This document shows positions 8,088 through 15,266 of a stretch of DNA of 21,847 bases, piece after piece (the stretch's first letter is position 1; the number at the start of each line of letters is the position of its first letter). The DNA is from Pseudomonadota bacterium. Its GTDB lineage: Bacteria; Pseudomonadota; Alphaproteobacteria; Rhizobiales; Rhizobiaceae. Under the pieces are notes generated by a model. The model worked only from the letters and a program-made list of their open reading frames with translations, was not told the DNA's origin and did not search any database. The stretch spans positions 1 to 21,847 of the forward strand of contig JAEYRU010000113.1 in assembly GCA_023435335.1 (NCBI GenBank), written 5' to 3'. Position numbers and translations under genes: made by a program.

Positions 8088-9695
8088 ATGCGGAGGCATG
8101 TCAGCAATCTCATCCTGGCCGCATTCGGCACCGTCGTCCTGGGGCAGGCCTCCGCCGCGGAGGGATCACTTGCGATCCCGCGCTTCGTGGAGGAGACCGC
8201 CGGTGCTGGGGTCGACAGCGTATATGCCGGCGACTGGGAGTACATGGTAGGGGGTGGCGTTGCGACCTTCGACTGCAACGCCGACGGCTTCCCGGACATG
8301 CTGCTCGCGGGCGGCGAGCAGCCGGCGAGTTTCTATCGCAACGCGAGCGCAGCTGGCAGCGACCTCAAGTTCGAGCGGCACGTGAGCGGGCTCGAACTGG
8401 ATGCGGTGGCGGGCGCCTATCCTCTCGATGTGGACAGCGACGGCATCACGGACGTCGTTCTCCTGCGGATCGGCGAGAACGTGGTCATGCGTGGGTTGGG
8501 CGAATGCCGCTTTGAGCGAGCCAACGAAGCCTGGAGCTTCGACGGTGGCGACGCATGGTCGACCGCGTTCGCGGCGGCGTGGGAAGGCGACGCGCACTGG
8601 CCGACCTTCGCCATCGGAAACTACATCGACCGGCGGGAGGACGCCTTTCCGTGGGGATCCTGCACCGACAATTGGCTGCACCGGCCCGCCGTCGGGCAGC
8701 GCGGGTTCACGCCGCCCCTGGCGCTGAAACCGAGCCATTGCGCGTTGTCGATGCTTTTCACCGACTGGGACAGGTCGGGCATCGCCTCGCTGCGCGTCTC
8801 CAATGACCGCGAATACTACAAGGGCGGACAGGAGCAGTTGTGGAGACTGGAGCCGGGCGGGGCGCCGGCGCTTTACACGGCCGAGGACGGTTGGAAGCCG
8901 CTAAAGATCTGGGGAATGGGCATTGCCAGCCATGACCTCGACGGGAACGGCTATCCGGAATATTTCCTCACCAGCATGGCCGACAACAAGCTGCAGAAGC
9001 TGGCGGCCACGCCTGTGGGCGAGCGGCCTAGACCGTCCTACGCGGACGTCGCCTTCGCCACCGGGGTTACGGCGCATCGCCCCTATGTCGGCGAGAACGT
9101 GAAGCCCAGCACAGCCTGGCACGCGCAATTCGAGGACGTCAACAATGACGGACTCGCCGATCTGTTCGTCGCCAAGGGAAATGTTGCCGAAATGCCGGAT
9201 TTCGCGACGGAAGATCCGAACAACCTCCTGCTGCACCGGCCGGACGGCACATTCTTCGAGGTCGGCGACAGGGCGGGAGTCGGGAGCACAGCAATTTCGC
9301 GCGGCGCGGCGCTGGTAGATTTCAACCTCGACGGCCTTCTCGACCTTGTGGTTGTCAACCGCTGGGAGCGGGCGCAAATCTGGCGCAACGTCAGCGCCAA
9401 TGCGGGCGACTGGCTTCAGGTTCGCCTCATTCAGGACGGACCGAACCGGGACGCAATCGGCAGTTGGGTCGAGGTGCGCCGCGACGGGAGGGTCATGCGG
9501 CACGAGATCGTCGCTGGAGGTGGCCATGCGAGCGGCCGCTCGGGCTGGTGGCATTTCGGATTGGGCTCGACCTCTGAGGCCGAGGTGCGCGTGATCTGGC
9601 CGGACGGTGTTGCCGGTGACTGGCAGCAGGCCGACCCCAACGGCTTCTATATCGTCGAACGCGGCAAACCGATACAAACCTGGCAGCCCGGGTAG
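8088..9695 (+). CDS. Secreted CRTAC1-type FG-GAP/ASPIC-UnbV beta-propeller protein
   Basis: 535 residues with a Sec signal peptide (core LILAAFGTVVLG, cleavage after ASAA). It contains at least five calcium-loop repeats of the FG-GAP/VCBS type: DCNADGFPD (62-70), DVDSDGITD, DLDGNGYPE, DVNNDGLAD and DFNLDGLLD. These predict an integrin-like beta-propeller. The C-terminal about 90 residues (GDWLQVRLIQ, GSWVEVRRDG, WWHFGLG, VRVIWPDG) match the ASPIC/UnbV domain. It starts two bases after the haloperoxidase stop, with GAGGAG inside the end of that gene, so the two are translationally coupled and probably work together outside the cytoplasm. No catalytic motif is visible. Confidence 0.85.
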   Translation: MRRHVSNLILAAFGTVVLGQASAAEGSLAIPRFVEETAGAGVDSVYAGDWEYMVGGGVATFDCNADGFPDMLLAGGEQPASFYRNASAAGSDLKFERHVSGLELDAVAGAYPLDVDSDGITDVVLLRIGENVVMRGLGECRFERANEAWSFDGGDAWSTAFAAAWEGDAHWPTFAIGNYIDRREDAFPWGSCTDNWLHRPAVGQRGFTPPLALKPSHCALSMLFTDWDRSGIASLRVSNDREYYKGGQEQLWRLEPGGAPALYTAEDGWKPLKIWGMGIASHDLDGNGYPEYFLTSMADNKLQKLAATPVGERPRPSYADVAFATGVTAHRPYVGENVKPSTAWHAQFEDVNNDGLADLFVAKGNVAEMPDFATEDPNNLLLHRPDGTFFEVGDRAGVGSTAISRGAALVDFNLDGLLDLVVVNRWERAQIWRNVSANAGDWLQVRLIQDGPNRDAIGSWVEVRRDGRVMRHEIVAGGGHASGRSGWWHFGLGSTSEAEVRVIWPDGVAGDWQQADPNGFYIVERGKPIQTWQPG

Positions 9696-9711
9696 AAATC
9701 CGGGCCGCCAG
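9680..9711. terminator. Hairpin at the convergent gene boundary
   Basis: CTGGC-A-GCCCGG (9680-9691) pairs with CCGGGC-C-GCCAG (9700-9711) around an 8-base loop, with one A/C mismatch. It spans the stop codon of the CRTAC1 gene and lies 16 bases from the end of the convergent ROK gene. No clear U tract follows on either strand, so its function as an intrinsic terminator is unproven. Confidence 0.4.
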
Positions 9712-9727
9712 AGGCAGATGCTCCACC

Positions 9728-10975
9728 TCAGGCGACTTCCCGACCGTGCTGCTGGGCCGGCCCGGAGCGGCCGGGTGCGGCGATACGGTCATCGACATAA
9801 TCCAGCGCGGTCATCGCACAGCCTTCCCGGATAAGCGGCATCTCGTCCGTCTCGGCAGCAAAGGATATCGCCCCGCTGTGCTGGCCGCCCGCGGTTTGAG
9901 CAATGGCCTCGCGGATTGGCTTCTCCATAATGTCGAATGCGACCGCGCCGGGGCCGACGATAGCCACAGGAGCAGGGTCGAAAAGGGCAAAAAGGCTTCC
10001 CAGCCCGTAGCCAATCGCCTCTCCCGCCCTGCGGAATGCGGCGCGCTCCGACCCGTCCCTCGCACGTGCCGCGTTGGCAAGGTCTTCCATCTCGGCCTCG
10101 CCGATGTCCGCAGTTGGCACCGCGTTCTCGTCGGCTCCGGTGGCCGCCCGCATAACGGCGTAGTTGCCTGCATAAGCCTCGATGCAGCCGTGGCGTCCAC
10201 ATCGGCAGAGCGCCCCGTGCGGCTGGTGGACCATGTGACCGAACTCACCGCCCGACGAATGCGTCCCGGTGAACAGCTTGCCCTTCTGCATCAGCCCCAT
10301 GCCGATGCCGTTGGAGAGCAGAATGGCGAAGAAGTCATCGCCGTAGCGGTCAGGTTCGCGCCATTTGAGCGCCACGGCGATCATGTTGCAGTCGTTCTGC
10401 ACCGTCACGGGTATGCCGAATTCCGCCTCGAGCAGACGACTGAAAGGAATATCGGTGTGCGGCGTAATGGGCGACCACAGCAGCGTGGTCGACGCCGCGT
10501 CGGAGATGCCCTGGATGGCGAGCGCTATACGTAATGGACGTCGCGCCGGCCGCGGCTGCCGGCCAACGATCCTGCGGATACCTGCCGTCACTGCCGCGAC
10601 GAGTTCGTCACGGCCCATCGTGAGCGTGGGCAGGCGCACGACCTCCTCGTCAGCCGGTTGGCCATCATAGCTGATGAGCGTTGTCCAGAGGTGGTTGAGC
10701 GTCAGCACGACGGCCACGACGGACGCAAAACCGGGGTTCAGGCCGAGCGCCACCTGGGGGCGGCCCCGCCGCGCCAGCGCCGCTTCTCCGGCCTTCACCT
10801 CGAATAGCACTCCTTCCGCAATCAGGTCGGATGCGATCGCCGAGATGGTGGAGTTGGAAAGCTTCGTGGCATGGGCGATCTCGGTCCGTGAAGGCCGACT
10901 GGTGCGTCGCACCGCTGCGATGACCATCGCCCGGTTGCGCCGCCTCAGATCGTCGTGACGCACGCCGACCGTCAT
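9728..10975 (-). CDS. ROK-family transcriptional repressor, XylR-like
   Basis: 415-residue regulator. An N-terminal winged helix-turn-helix (about 28-55, TEIAHATKLSNSTISAIASDL) precedes a ROK sugar-kinase-like domain. The zinc site is intact: H247 (GEFGHM), C257, C259 and C264 (CRCGRHGCIE). VQND (D195) resembles the ROK sugar site. A kinase-type N-terminal DxGxT ATP motif is not apparent, which fits a sensor rather than a kinase. An in-frame ATG exists at 10996, but GGGGAGGAGG precedes the ATG at 10975, so I use that. It is divergent from xylF with a palindromic operator between them. By position it should repress the xyl genes until the sugar, probably xylose, binds. Confidence 0.87.
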   Translation of the reverse strand: MTVGVRHDDLRRRNRAMVIAAVRRTSRPSRTEIAHATKLSNSTISAIASDLIAEGVLFEVKAGEAALARRGRPQVALGLNPGFASVVAVVLTLNHLWTTLISYDGQPADEEVVRLPTLTMGRDELVAAVTAGIRRIVGRQPRPARRPLRIALAIQGISDAASTTLLWSPITPHTDIPFSRLLEAEFGIPVTVQNDCNMIAVALKWREPDRYGDDFFAILLSNGIGMGLMQKGKLFTGTHSSGGEFGHMVHQPHGALCRCGRHGCIEAYAGNYAVMRAATGADENAVPTADIGEAEMEDLANAARARDGSERAAFRRAGEAIGYGLGSLFALFDPAPVAIVGPGAVAFDIMEKPIREAIAQTAGGQHSGAISFAAETDEMPLIREGCAMTALDYVDDRIAAPGRSGPAQQHGREVA

Positions 10976-11009
10976 GTGGCCTCCTCCCCGCACCATCCCT
11001 GTCGCAGTG

Positions 11010-11035
11010 CTTGTTTCCTATGAATCGGAAACGAG
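11010..11035. promoter_or_regulatory. Inverted repeat upstream of the ROK repressor gene
   Basis: CTTGTTTCC (11010-11018) and GGAAACGAG (11027-11035) are 9-bp arms with one mismatch and an 8-bp spacer. It lies 35-60 bases upstream of the repressor start and differs in sequence from the palindrome at 11089-11111. It may be an operator for autoregulation or for a second regulator. Confidence 0.4.
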
Positions 11036-11060
11036 ACGGCTTTCAATGGCGCCTTTCATA

Positions 11061-11089
11061 TTGACATGGTTGCCGCGCTGAGTCATTAT
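11061..11089 (+). promoter_or_regulatory. Sigma-70-type promoter of the xyl operon
   Basis: TTGACA (11061-11066), 17-bp spacer, CATTAT (11084-11089; four of six match TATAAT). The -35 is a perfect consensus. The predicted start falls inside the palindromic operator directly downstream, so repressor binding would block initiation. Confidence 0.65.
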
Positions 11090-11111
11090 TTTTTTCGAGC
11101 CTCGAAAAAAA
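11089..11111. promoter_or_regulatory. Palindromic operator, probable ROK repressor site
   Basis: Perfect 23-bp palindrome: TTTTTTTCGAG (11089-11099), central C (11100), CTCGAAAAAAA (11101-11111). AT-rich outer arms with CG steps near the centre are the usual form of NagC/Mlc/XylR-type ROK operators. It overlaps the -10 end and predicted start of the xylF promoter. An alternative 6-bp hairpin (CGAGCC 11096-11101 with GGCTCG 11112-11117) overlaps it in the RNA. Confidence 0.72.
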
Positions 11112-11169
11112 GGCTCGGCAGTGTGCAAGTCACCGTCATTGGCGCCCACAAGGCGCAGGGAGGAATATC

Positions 11170-12210
11170 ATGAAGCAGTTCGCAGTCGCCATGCTGGCGG
11201 GCGTCGCCATGTCCATGGCGCTTTCGACCGTCGCACAGGCAGAGGGCAAGGTCATCGGCGTCTCCTGGTCCAATTTCCAGGAAGAGCGCTGGAAGACCGA
11301 CGAAGCCGCCATGAAGGCCGCGATCGAGGCCGCCGGCAACCGGTACATCTCAGCTGACGCGCAGTCTTCGGCTTCCAAGCAGCTGACCGATGTGGAATCC
11401 CTCATTGCGCAGGGCGCTGACGCGCTGGTCGTGCTGGCGCAGGATGCCAGCGCTATTGGGCCCGCAGTCGAGAAGGCTGTCGCGGAAGGCATTCCGGTAC
11501 TCGGCTACGATCGCCTGATCGAAAACGAGGACGCCTTCTATCTTACCTTCGACAACAAGGAAGTCGGCCGCATGCAGGCGCGCGCCGTGTACGAAGCCAA
11601 GCCGGAAGGCAACTACGCCTTCATCAAGGGATCAAGCGCGGATCCGAATGCGGACTTCCTGTTCTCCGGCCAGATGGAAGTGCTGAAGGAAGCGATCGAT
11701 TCCGGCAAGATCAAGAACGTCGGCGAAGCCTACACCGACGGCTGGCTGCCAGCCAATGCGCAGAAGAATATGGAGCAGATCCTGACCGCCAACAACAACA
11801 ATGTTGACGCTGTCGTGGCGTCGAATGACGGCACGGCGGGCGGCGTTGTGGCGGCGCTCGACGCGCAGGGCCTGGCAGGCTCGGTTCCGGTTTCCGGCCA
11901 GGACGGCGACCATGCCGCGCTTAACCGCGTCGCGTTGGGCACCCAGACAGTGTCTGTCTGGAAGGACGCTCGCGAACTGGGCAAGGCTGCCGGGGAGATC
12001 GCCTCGGCCATGGCAGATGGCACGGCAATGGGGGACATCCCGAACGTGGTGGACTTCACGACCCCGGGAGGCAATGTGACCAAGTCGGTGTTCCTCGCTC
12101 CGGTGCCGATCACCAAGGACAACCTCAACCTGGTTATCGATGCGGGCTGGGTCTCGAAGGAAGTCGTTTGCCAGGGCGTGGCGGCCGGCTCCGTCGCCGC
12201 CTGCAACTGA
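11170..12210 (+). CDS. xylF: D-xylose-type ABC transporter, periplasmic substrate-binding protein XylF
   Basis: 346-residue periplasmic-binding-protein-like (type I fold) protein. The Sec signal peptide ends near AQA|EGK (about residue 24). The mature start KVIGVSWSNFQEERWKTDEAAM is characteristic of XylF, as are VLAQDASAIGPAV, VLGYDRLI and NDGTAGGVVAAL. Length fits the family (330-350). Start ATG 11170 follows GGAGGAATATC. First gene of xylF-xylH-xylG; it should bring in D-xylose, though close relatives can prefer other pentoses or hexoses. Confidence 0.9.
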   Translation: MKQFAVAMLAGVAMSMALSTVAQAEGKVIGVSWSNFQEERWKTDEAAMKAAIEAAGNRYISADAQSSASKQLTDVESLIAQGADALVVLAQDASAIGPAVEKAVAEGIPVLGYDRLIENEDAFYLTFDNKEVGRMQARAVYEAKPEGNYAFIKGSSADPNADFLFSGQMEVLKEAIDSGKIKNVGEAYTDGWLPANAQKNMEQILTANNNNVDAVVASNDGTAGGVVAALDAQGLAGSVPVSGQDGDHAALNRVALGTQTVSVWKDARELGKAAGEIASAMADGTAMGDIPNVVDFTTPGGNVTKSVFLAPVPITKDNLNLVIDAGWVSKEVVCQGVAAGSVAACN

Positions 12211-12232
12211 TCTTCCGGACATCAAGTCAACG

Positions 12233-12261
12233 GTGCCGCGGTTTGACGAGAGCCGCGGCAC
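12233..12261 (+). promoter_or_regulatory. Intergenic hairpin between xylF and xylH
   Basis: GTGCCGCGG (12233-12241) pairs perfectly with CCGCGGCAC (12253-12261) around an 11-base loop. A third copy of the core (GCCGCGG) lies about 20 bases downstream, so alternative pairings exist. No U tract follows. It probably stabilises xylF mRNA or attenuates readthrough, as in the pstS-pstC gap. Confidence 0.62.
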
Positions 12262-12321
12262 TTCTCTAAGGTGAAGGTTGCCGCGGCTCGCTGGGAACGC
12301 GCGCCGTCGTGGGAGGATTCG

Positions 12322-13638
12322 ATGACCGAGACGCTCACCACCGCGCCGGTTGACCGGGCCCGGGAATCGGAAGAGGGCGCGCTGGGCCGCTTCCTGAAAG
12401 CGACGGAACTCGACACGCGCATGCTTGGCATGGTCGGCGCGCTGCTGCTGATCTGGATCGGCTTCCATTTTCTGTCAAACGGCCTGTTTCTTACCCCGCG
12501 CAACCTTTGGAACCTGTCGGTACAGTCGTCCTCGGTGGCCATCATGGCGACTGGGATGGTGCTGGTAATCGTCACCCGCAACATTGACCTGTCGGTGGGT
12601 TCGCTGCTTGGCTTCGTCGGCATGGTGATGGGTGTTACGCAGGCGGAGTTCCTGTCCCGTATGCTTGGCATACCGCTCGGTCATCCATCGGTGTGGATGA
12701 TCGCGCTTGTGGCAGGCATCGTCGTGGGGGTGGGAATAGGCGCCATACAGGGTTTCCTGATTGCCTACGCGGGCATACCGGCCTTCATAGTGACCCTCGG
12801 CGGCCTGCTCGTTTGGCGAGGCGCGGCGTGGTGGGTAACCAGCGGCCGCACAGTGGCGCCGATGGACCCGACCTTTCGGCTCATGGGAGGCGGGCCTACC
12901 GGGGCGATCGGCGAGACCTGGAGCTGGATCATCGGGGCCGTCGCATGCCTCAGCGTCGTCCTGCTTCTCGTCTCGGCGCGCCGGCAGCGCCTGCGGTTCA
13001 ATTTCCCCCTGCGCCCGATATGGGCCGAGACTCTGCTGGGTACCGTTTCCTGCGCGGTCATCCTCGGAGCCGTCTGGGTGGCGAACTCGTATCCGTGGCC
13101 GATCGGTATCGTCAGGCGCTACTATCGCGAACAGGGCCTGGAGGTGCCGGAGGGGGCGTTCATAGCGCACGGCATCGCCATCCCCGTGCTCATCGCGATC
13201 GTGGTCGCGGTCGTGATGACCTTCATTTCCACGCGCACCCGTTTCGGCCGCTACGTCTACGCCATCGGCGGCAATCCCGAGGCGGCGATGCTGGCCGGCA
13301 TTCCCGTGCGTTGGGTGACGCTCAAGATATTCATGCTGATGGGCCTGCTTGTGTCGATCAGTGCCGCCATCTCGACCGCCCGTCTCAATGCCGCAACCAA
13401 CGCGCAGGGCTCGCTCGACGAACTGCTGGTCATCGCGGCGGCGGTCATCGGGGGCACGTCGCTGTCCGGTGGCGTCGGCACAGTCGCCGGCGCCATGATC
13501 GGAGCTGTGCTGATGCAGTCTCTTGCCACCGGCATGATCCTGCTGGGCGTGGACACGCCACTCCAGAACATCGTGGTCGGATCTGCGCTCGTGCTGGCCG
13601 TCTGGCTCGACACGATGTACCGGCGGCGCAGCAACTAG
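12322..13638 (+). CDS. xylH: D-xylose-type ABC transporter permease XylH
   Basis: 438-residue inner-membrane permease with about ten helices. The signature region IMATGMVLVIVTRNIDLSVGSLLGF matches the AraH/RbsC/XylH superfamily, and the C-terminal GGTSLSGGVGTVAGAMIGAVLMQSL is its usual coupling/export segment. The frame opens at a GTG (12271), but I choose ATG 12322 because GGGAGGA lies four bases upstream and the extra residues look unlike the family. The extended middle section (about 210-300) is typical of XylH compared with RbsC. Confidence 0.9.
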   Translation: MTETLTTAPVDRARESEEGALGRFLKATELDTRMLGMVGALLLIWIGFHFLSNGLFLTPRNLWNLSVQSSSVAIMATGMVLVIVTRNIDLSVGSLLGFVGMVMGVTQAEFLSRMLGIPLGHPSVWMIALVAGIVVGVGIGAIQGFLIAYAGIPAFIVTLGGLLVWRGAAWWVTSGRTVAPMDPTFRLMGGGPTGAIGETWSWIIGAVACLSVVLLLVSARRQRLRFNFPLRPIWAETLLGTVSCAVILGAVWVANSYPWPIGIVRRYYREQGLEVPEGAFIAHGIAIPVLIAIVVAVVMTFISTRTRFGRYVYAIGGNPEAAMLAGIPVRWVTLKIFMLMGLLVSISAAISTARLNAATNAQGSLDELLVIAAAVIGGTSLSGGVGTVAGAMIGAVLMQSLATGMILLGVDTPLQNIVVGSALVLAVWLDTMYRRRSN

Positions 13639-13650
13639 AGGAGCACGGCG

Positions 13651-14475
13651 ATGAACGAGGTCACGGGCCAAGGGTTTCCAACCGAGCATCGCGGGGACAC
13701 GCCTCTGGTTGAAATGACGGGCATGTGCAAGTCCTTCGGCGGGCTGCGCGCCGTCGACAATGTCGACGTCAACCTGTTCCCCGGCGAAGTCGTAGGCATT
13801 CTGGGCCACAACGGGGCAGGCAAGACGGTGCTGATCAAGATGCTGTCGGGCGCGATCCAGCGCGACAGCGGCACGATCCGGATCGGCGGCCAGGATGCGC
13901 CCATCAACAATCCGCGCGACGCCAAGAAGTTCGGCATTGAGACGATCTACCAGACTCTGGCTCTGGCGGACAATGTCGACGCGACCTCGAACCTGTTCCT
14001 TGGCCGCGAGCTGATGACCCGCTGGGGCACACTCGACGATGCCGCGATGGAGGCAGAGGCCCGCAAGGTAATGGGACGTTTGAATCCGCGTTTTGTGCGA
14101 TTCAAGGAACCTGTGATCGCGCTCTCGGGCGGCCAGCGCCAGTCCGTCGCCATCGCGCGAGCGATCCATTTCAACGCCAAGGTGTTGATCATGGATGAAC
14201 CAACGGCCGCGCTGGGCCCGCAGGAAACCGCCCAGGTCGCCGACCTGATCAAGCAGCTCAAGGCAGAAGGCATAGGCATCTTCCTGATCAGCCACGACAT
14301 CCATGATGTGTTCGACCTGGCCGACCGCTTGTACGTAATCAAGAACGGTCGCGTCGTGGGGATGGCGCGGACCAGCGACGTCACCAAGGACGAGGTGCTG
14401 GGGATGATCATTCTCGGAAAATGTCCGCCCGGCGCGATTCCCGGTCCGGGTGCCATGGATGCGGCAGCTGCCTGA
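13651..14475 (+). CDS. Sugar ABC transporter ATP-binding protein, single-domain XylG-type
   Basis: 274-residue cytoplasmic ATPase for the XylFH system. Walker A GHNGAGKT (52-59), Q-loop Q101 (IYQTLALADNV), signature LSGGQRQS (about 158-165), Walker B VLIMDEPTAAL (178-188), H-loop SHD (H215). It has only one nucleotide-binding domain; enterobacterial XylG, RbsA and AraG are about 500 residues with two. The gene is complete, with start after GAGGAG and end at a terminator, so this is the short form found in many rhizobial sugar systems and would act as a homodimer. Order F-H-G also differs from the E. coli F-G-H order. Confidence 0.88.
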   Translation: MNEVTGQGFPTEHRGDTPLVEMTGMCKSFGGLRAVDNVDVNLFPGEVVGILGHNGAGKTVLIKMLSGAIQRDSGTIRIGGQDAPINNPRDAKKFGIETIYQTLALADNVDATSNLFLGRELMTRWGTLDDAAMEAEARKVMGRLNPRFVRFKEPVIALSGGQRQSVAIARAIHFNAKVLIMDEPTAALGPQETAQVADLIKQLKAEGIGIFLISHDIHDVFDLADRLYVIKNGRVVGMARTSDVTKDEVLGMIILGKCPPGAIPGPGAMDAAAA

Positions 14476-14484
14476 CGCCCCAAT

Positions 14485-14515
14485 AAAAAAGGGCCCGCGA
14501 AGCGGGCCCTTTTTT
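14485..14515. terminator. Bidirectional Rho-independent terminator
   Basis: GGGCCCGC (14491-14498), loop GAA, GCGGGCCC (14502-14509), with A6 before (14485-14490) and T6 after (14510-14515). It ends the xyl operon on the + strand and, read from the other side, the lipoprotein gene on the - strand. Confidence 0.93.
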
Positions 14516-14529
14516 CCGATTTCGCCAAA

Positions 14530-14790
14530 TCAGCAGCGGTAGGTTTCGATAACCCGACCCGTGCGGCGATCGACGCGCTCGCACCAGCCCGGACGGCCTT
14601 CGATCGCGCGGCCGATGATGTAACCGCCAACTGCGCCGGCCGCAGCACCCACAGCAGCGCTTCCTACGGTACCGCCGGTCGCAAGACCGATCGCGCCACC
14701 GGCCACGGCGCCAACACCCGCCGTGCGTTCAGCGGTCGTGCAACCTGCAAGCGCCAGCGTAGCGGCGAGAGCAATAATCACTTTTCTCAT
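14530..14790 (-). CDS. Small glycine-zipper lipoprotein
   Basis: 86 residues. A lipoprotein signal peptide ends with the lipobox LALAGC, so Cys-17 should be acylated and the protein held in the envelope. It is followed by a glycine-zipper segment of alternating Gly/Ala and small residues (GAVAGGAIGLATGGTVGSAA). The C-terminus has two Cys and a conserved-looking DRRTGRVIETYRC end. Start ATG 14790 has a perfect AGGAGG ribosome binding site eight bases upstream. An exact EcfG promoter match lies at 14874-14898, so it is probably a general-stress envelope protein. Confidence 0.85.
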   Translation of the reverse strand: MRKVIIALAATLALAGCTTAERTAGVGAVAGGAIGLATGGTVGSAAVGAAAGAVGGYIIGRAIEGRPGWCERVDRRTGRVIETYRC

Positions 14791-14873
14791 TTGAAGGCCT
14801 CCTGATGAAAAATTCCCGTCTGAAGCTCGACGCTCAGCAACGGTTTGGGTGCAAGGCAACCAATGCGACTGAA

Positions 14874-14898
14874 AACGGTCCTGAATACATTTTGTTCC
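14874..14898 (-). promoter_or_regulatory. EcfG-type stress promoter of the lipoprotein gene
   Basis: On the - strand GGAAC (14898-14894), 16-bp spacer, CGTT (14877-14874). Exact match to the alphaproteobacterial general-stress sigma promoter GGAAC-N16/17-CGTT, 84 bases upstream of the start codon. Confidence 0.8.
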
Positions 14899-14977
14899 GC
14901 ACGGCTTGACACGGTGTGCGCATGCCGTCGCTGTCTGCGGCGCGATTTGGGCGGGATTGCGGCAGGCATGGGGCGGA

Positions 14978-15151
14978 TTACACAATCTGGAACAGGAACA
15001 ATACCGCGACCACGACGGCAAAAACCAGGATGCCCAGCCTGAAGTAGCCGAACGGGCCGTAGTTGGGCCCTGGCGGCAACGGATCGGAGCCGCGGTAGTC
15101 GCCCATCGACGTACGCGCGATGGCTTCCAGTTTTTCCATCCGCTCAATCAT
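14978..15151 (-). CDS. Small single-pass membrane protein, unknown function
   Basis: 57 residues, no family recognised. A polar N-terminal half (MIERMEKLEAIARTSMGDY) and a Pro/Gly linker (DPLPPGPNYGPFGYF) precede one C-terminal hydrophobic helix (LGILVFAVVVAVLFLF). Start ATG 15151 has only a weak AAGG; a second ATG at 15139 is possible. What supports it as a gene is the exact EcfG promoter at 15185-15210, giving a leader of about 25-30 bases. Confidence 0.62.
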   Translation of the reverse strand: MIERMEKLEAIARTSMGDYRGSDPLPPGPNYGPFGYFRLGILVFAVVVAVLFLFQIV

Positions 15152-15184
15152 GGCAGTTAACCTTACGTGTGGATTGTTAGCCGG

Positions 15185-15210
15185 AACGGCCAAGGAGGGC
15201 CCAAGGTTCC
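15185..15210 (-). promoter_or_regulatory. EcfG-type stress promoter of the 57-aa membrane protein gene
   Basis: On the - strand GGAAC (15210-15206), 17-bp spacer, CGTT (15188-15185). Exact match; its -10 ends 34 bases before the ATG. It is back to back with the + strand promoter at 15237-15261. Confidence 0.78.
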
Positions 15211-15236
15211 TCCTGACAAAAAAATCTGCGCTGGCG

Positions 15237-15261
15237 GGAACCTTCCCCCGGCGGGGTCGTT
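15237..15261 (+). promoter_or_regulatory. EcfG-type stress promoter of a predicted small RNA
   Basis: GGAAC (15237-15241), 16-bp spacer, CGTT (15258-15261). Exact match on the + strand. No believable protein gene follows in this direction before a strong terminator 131 bases downstream, which points to a non-coding transcript. Confidence 0.75.
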
Positions 15262-15266
15262 TACCG

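Noticed and set aside
12475..14304. 609-codon open frame antisense to xylH and the xyl ATPase gene
   Set aside because: Composition (very rich in Asp, Arg and His) is that of a shadow frame in GC-rich DNA; the opposite strand carries clear transporter genes.
15183..15208. Possible + strand EcfG promoter GGAAC-N17-GGTT
   Set aside because: The -10 is imperfect and it is only the partial mirror of the exact - strand match at 15185-15210; a second exact + strand promoter lies just downstream.
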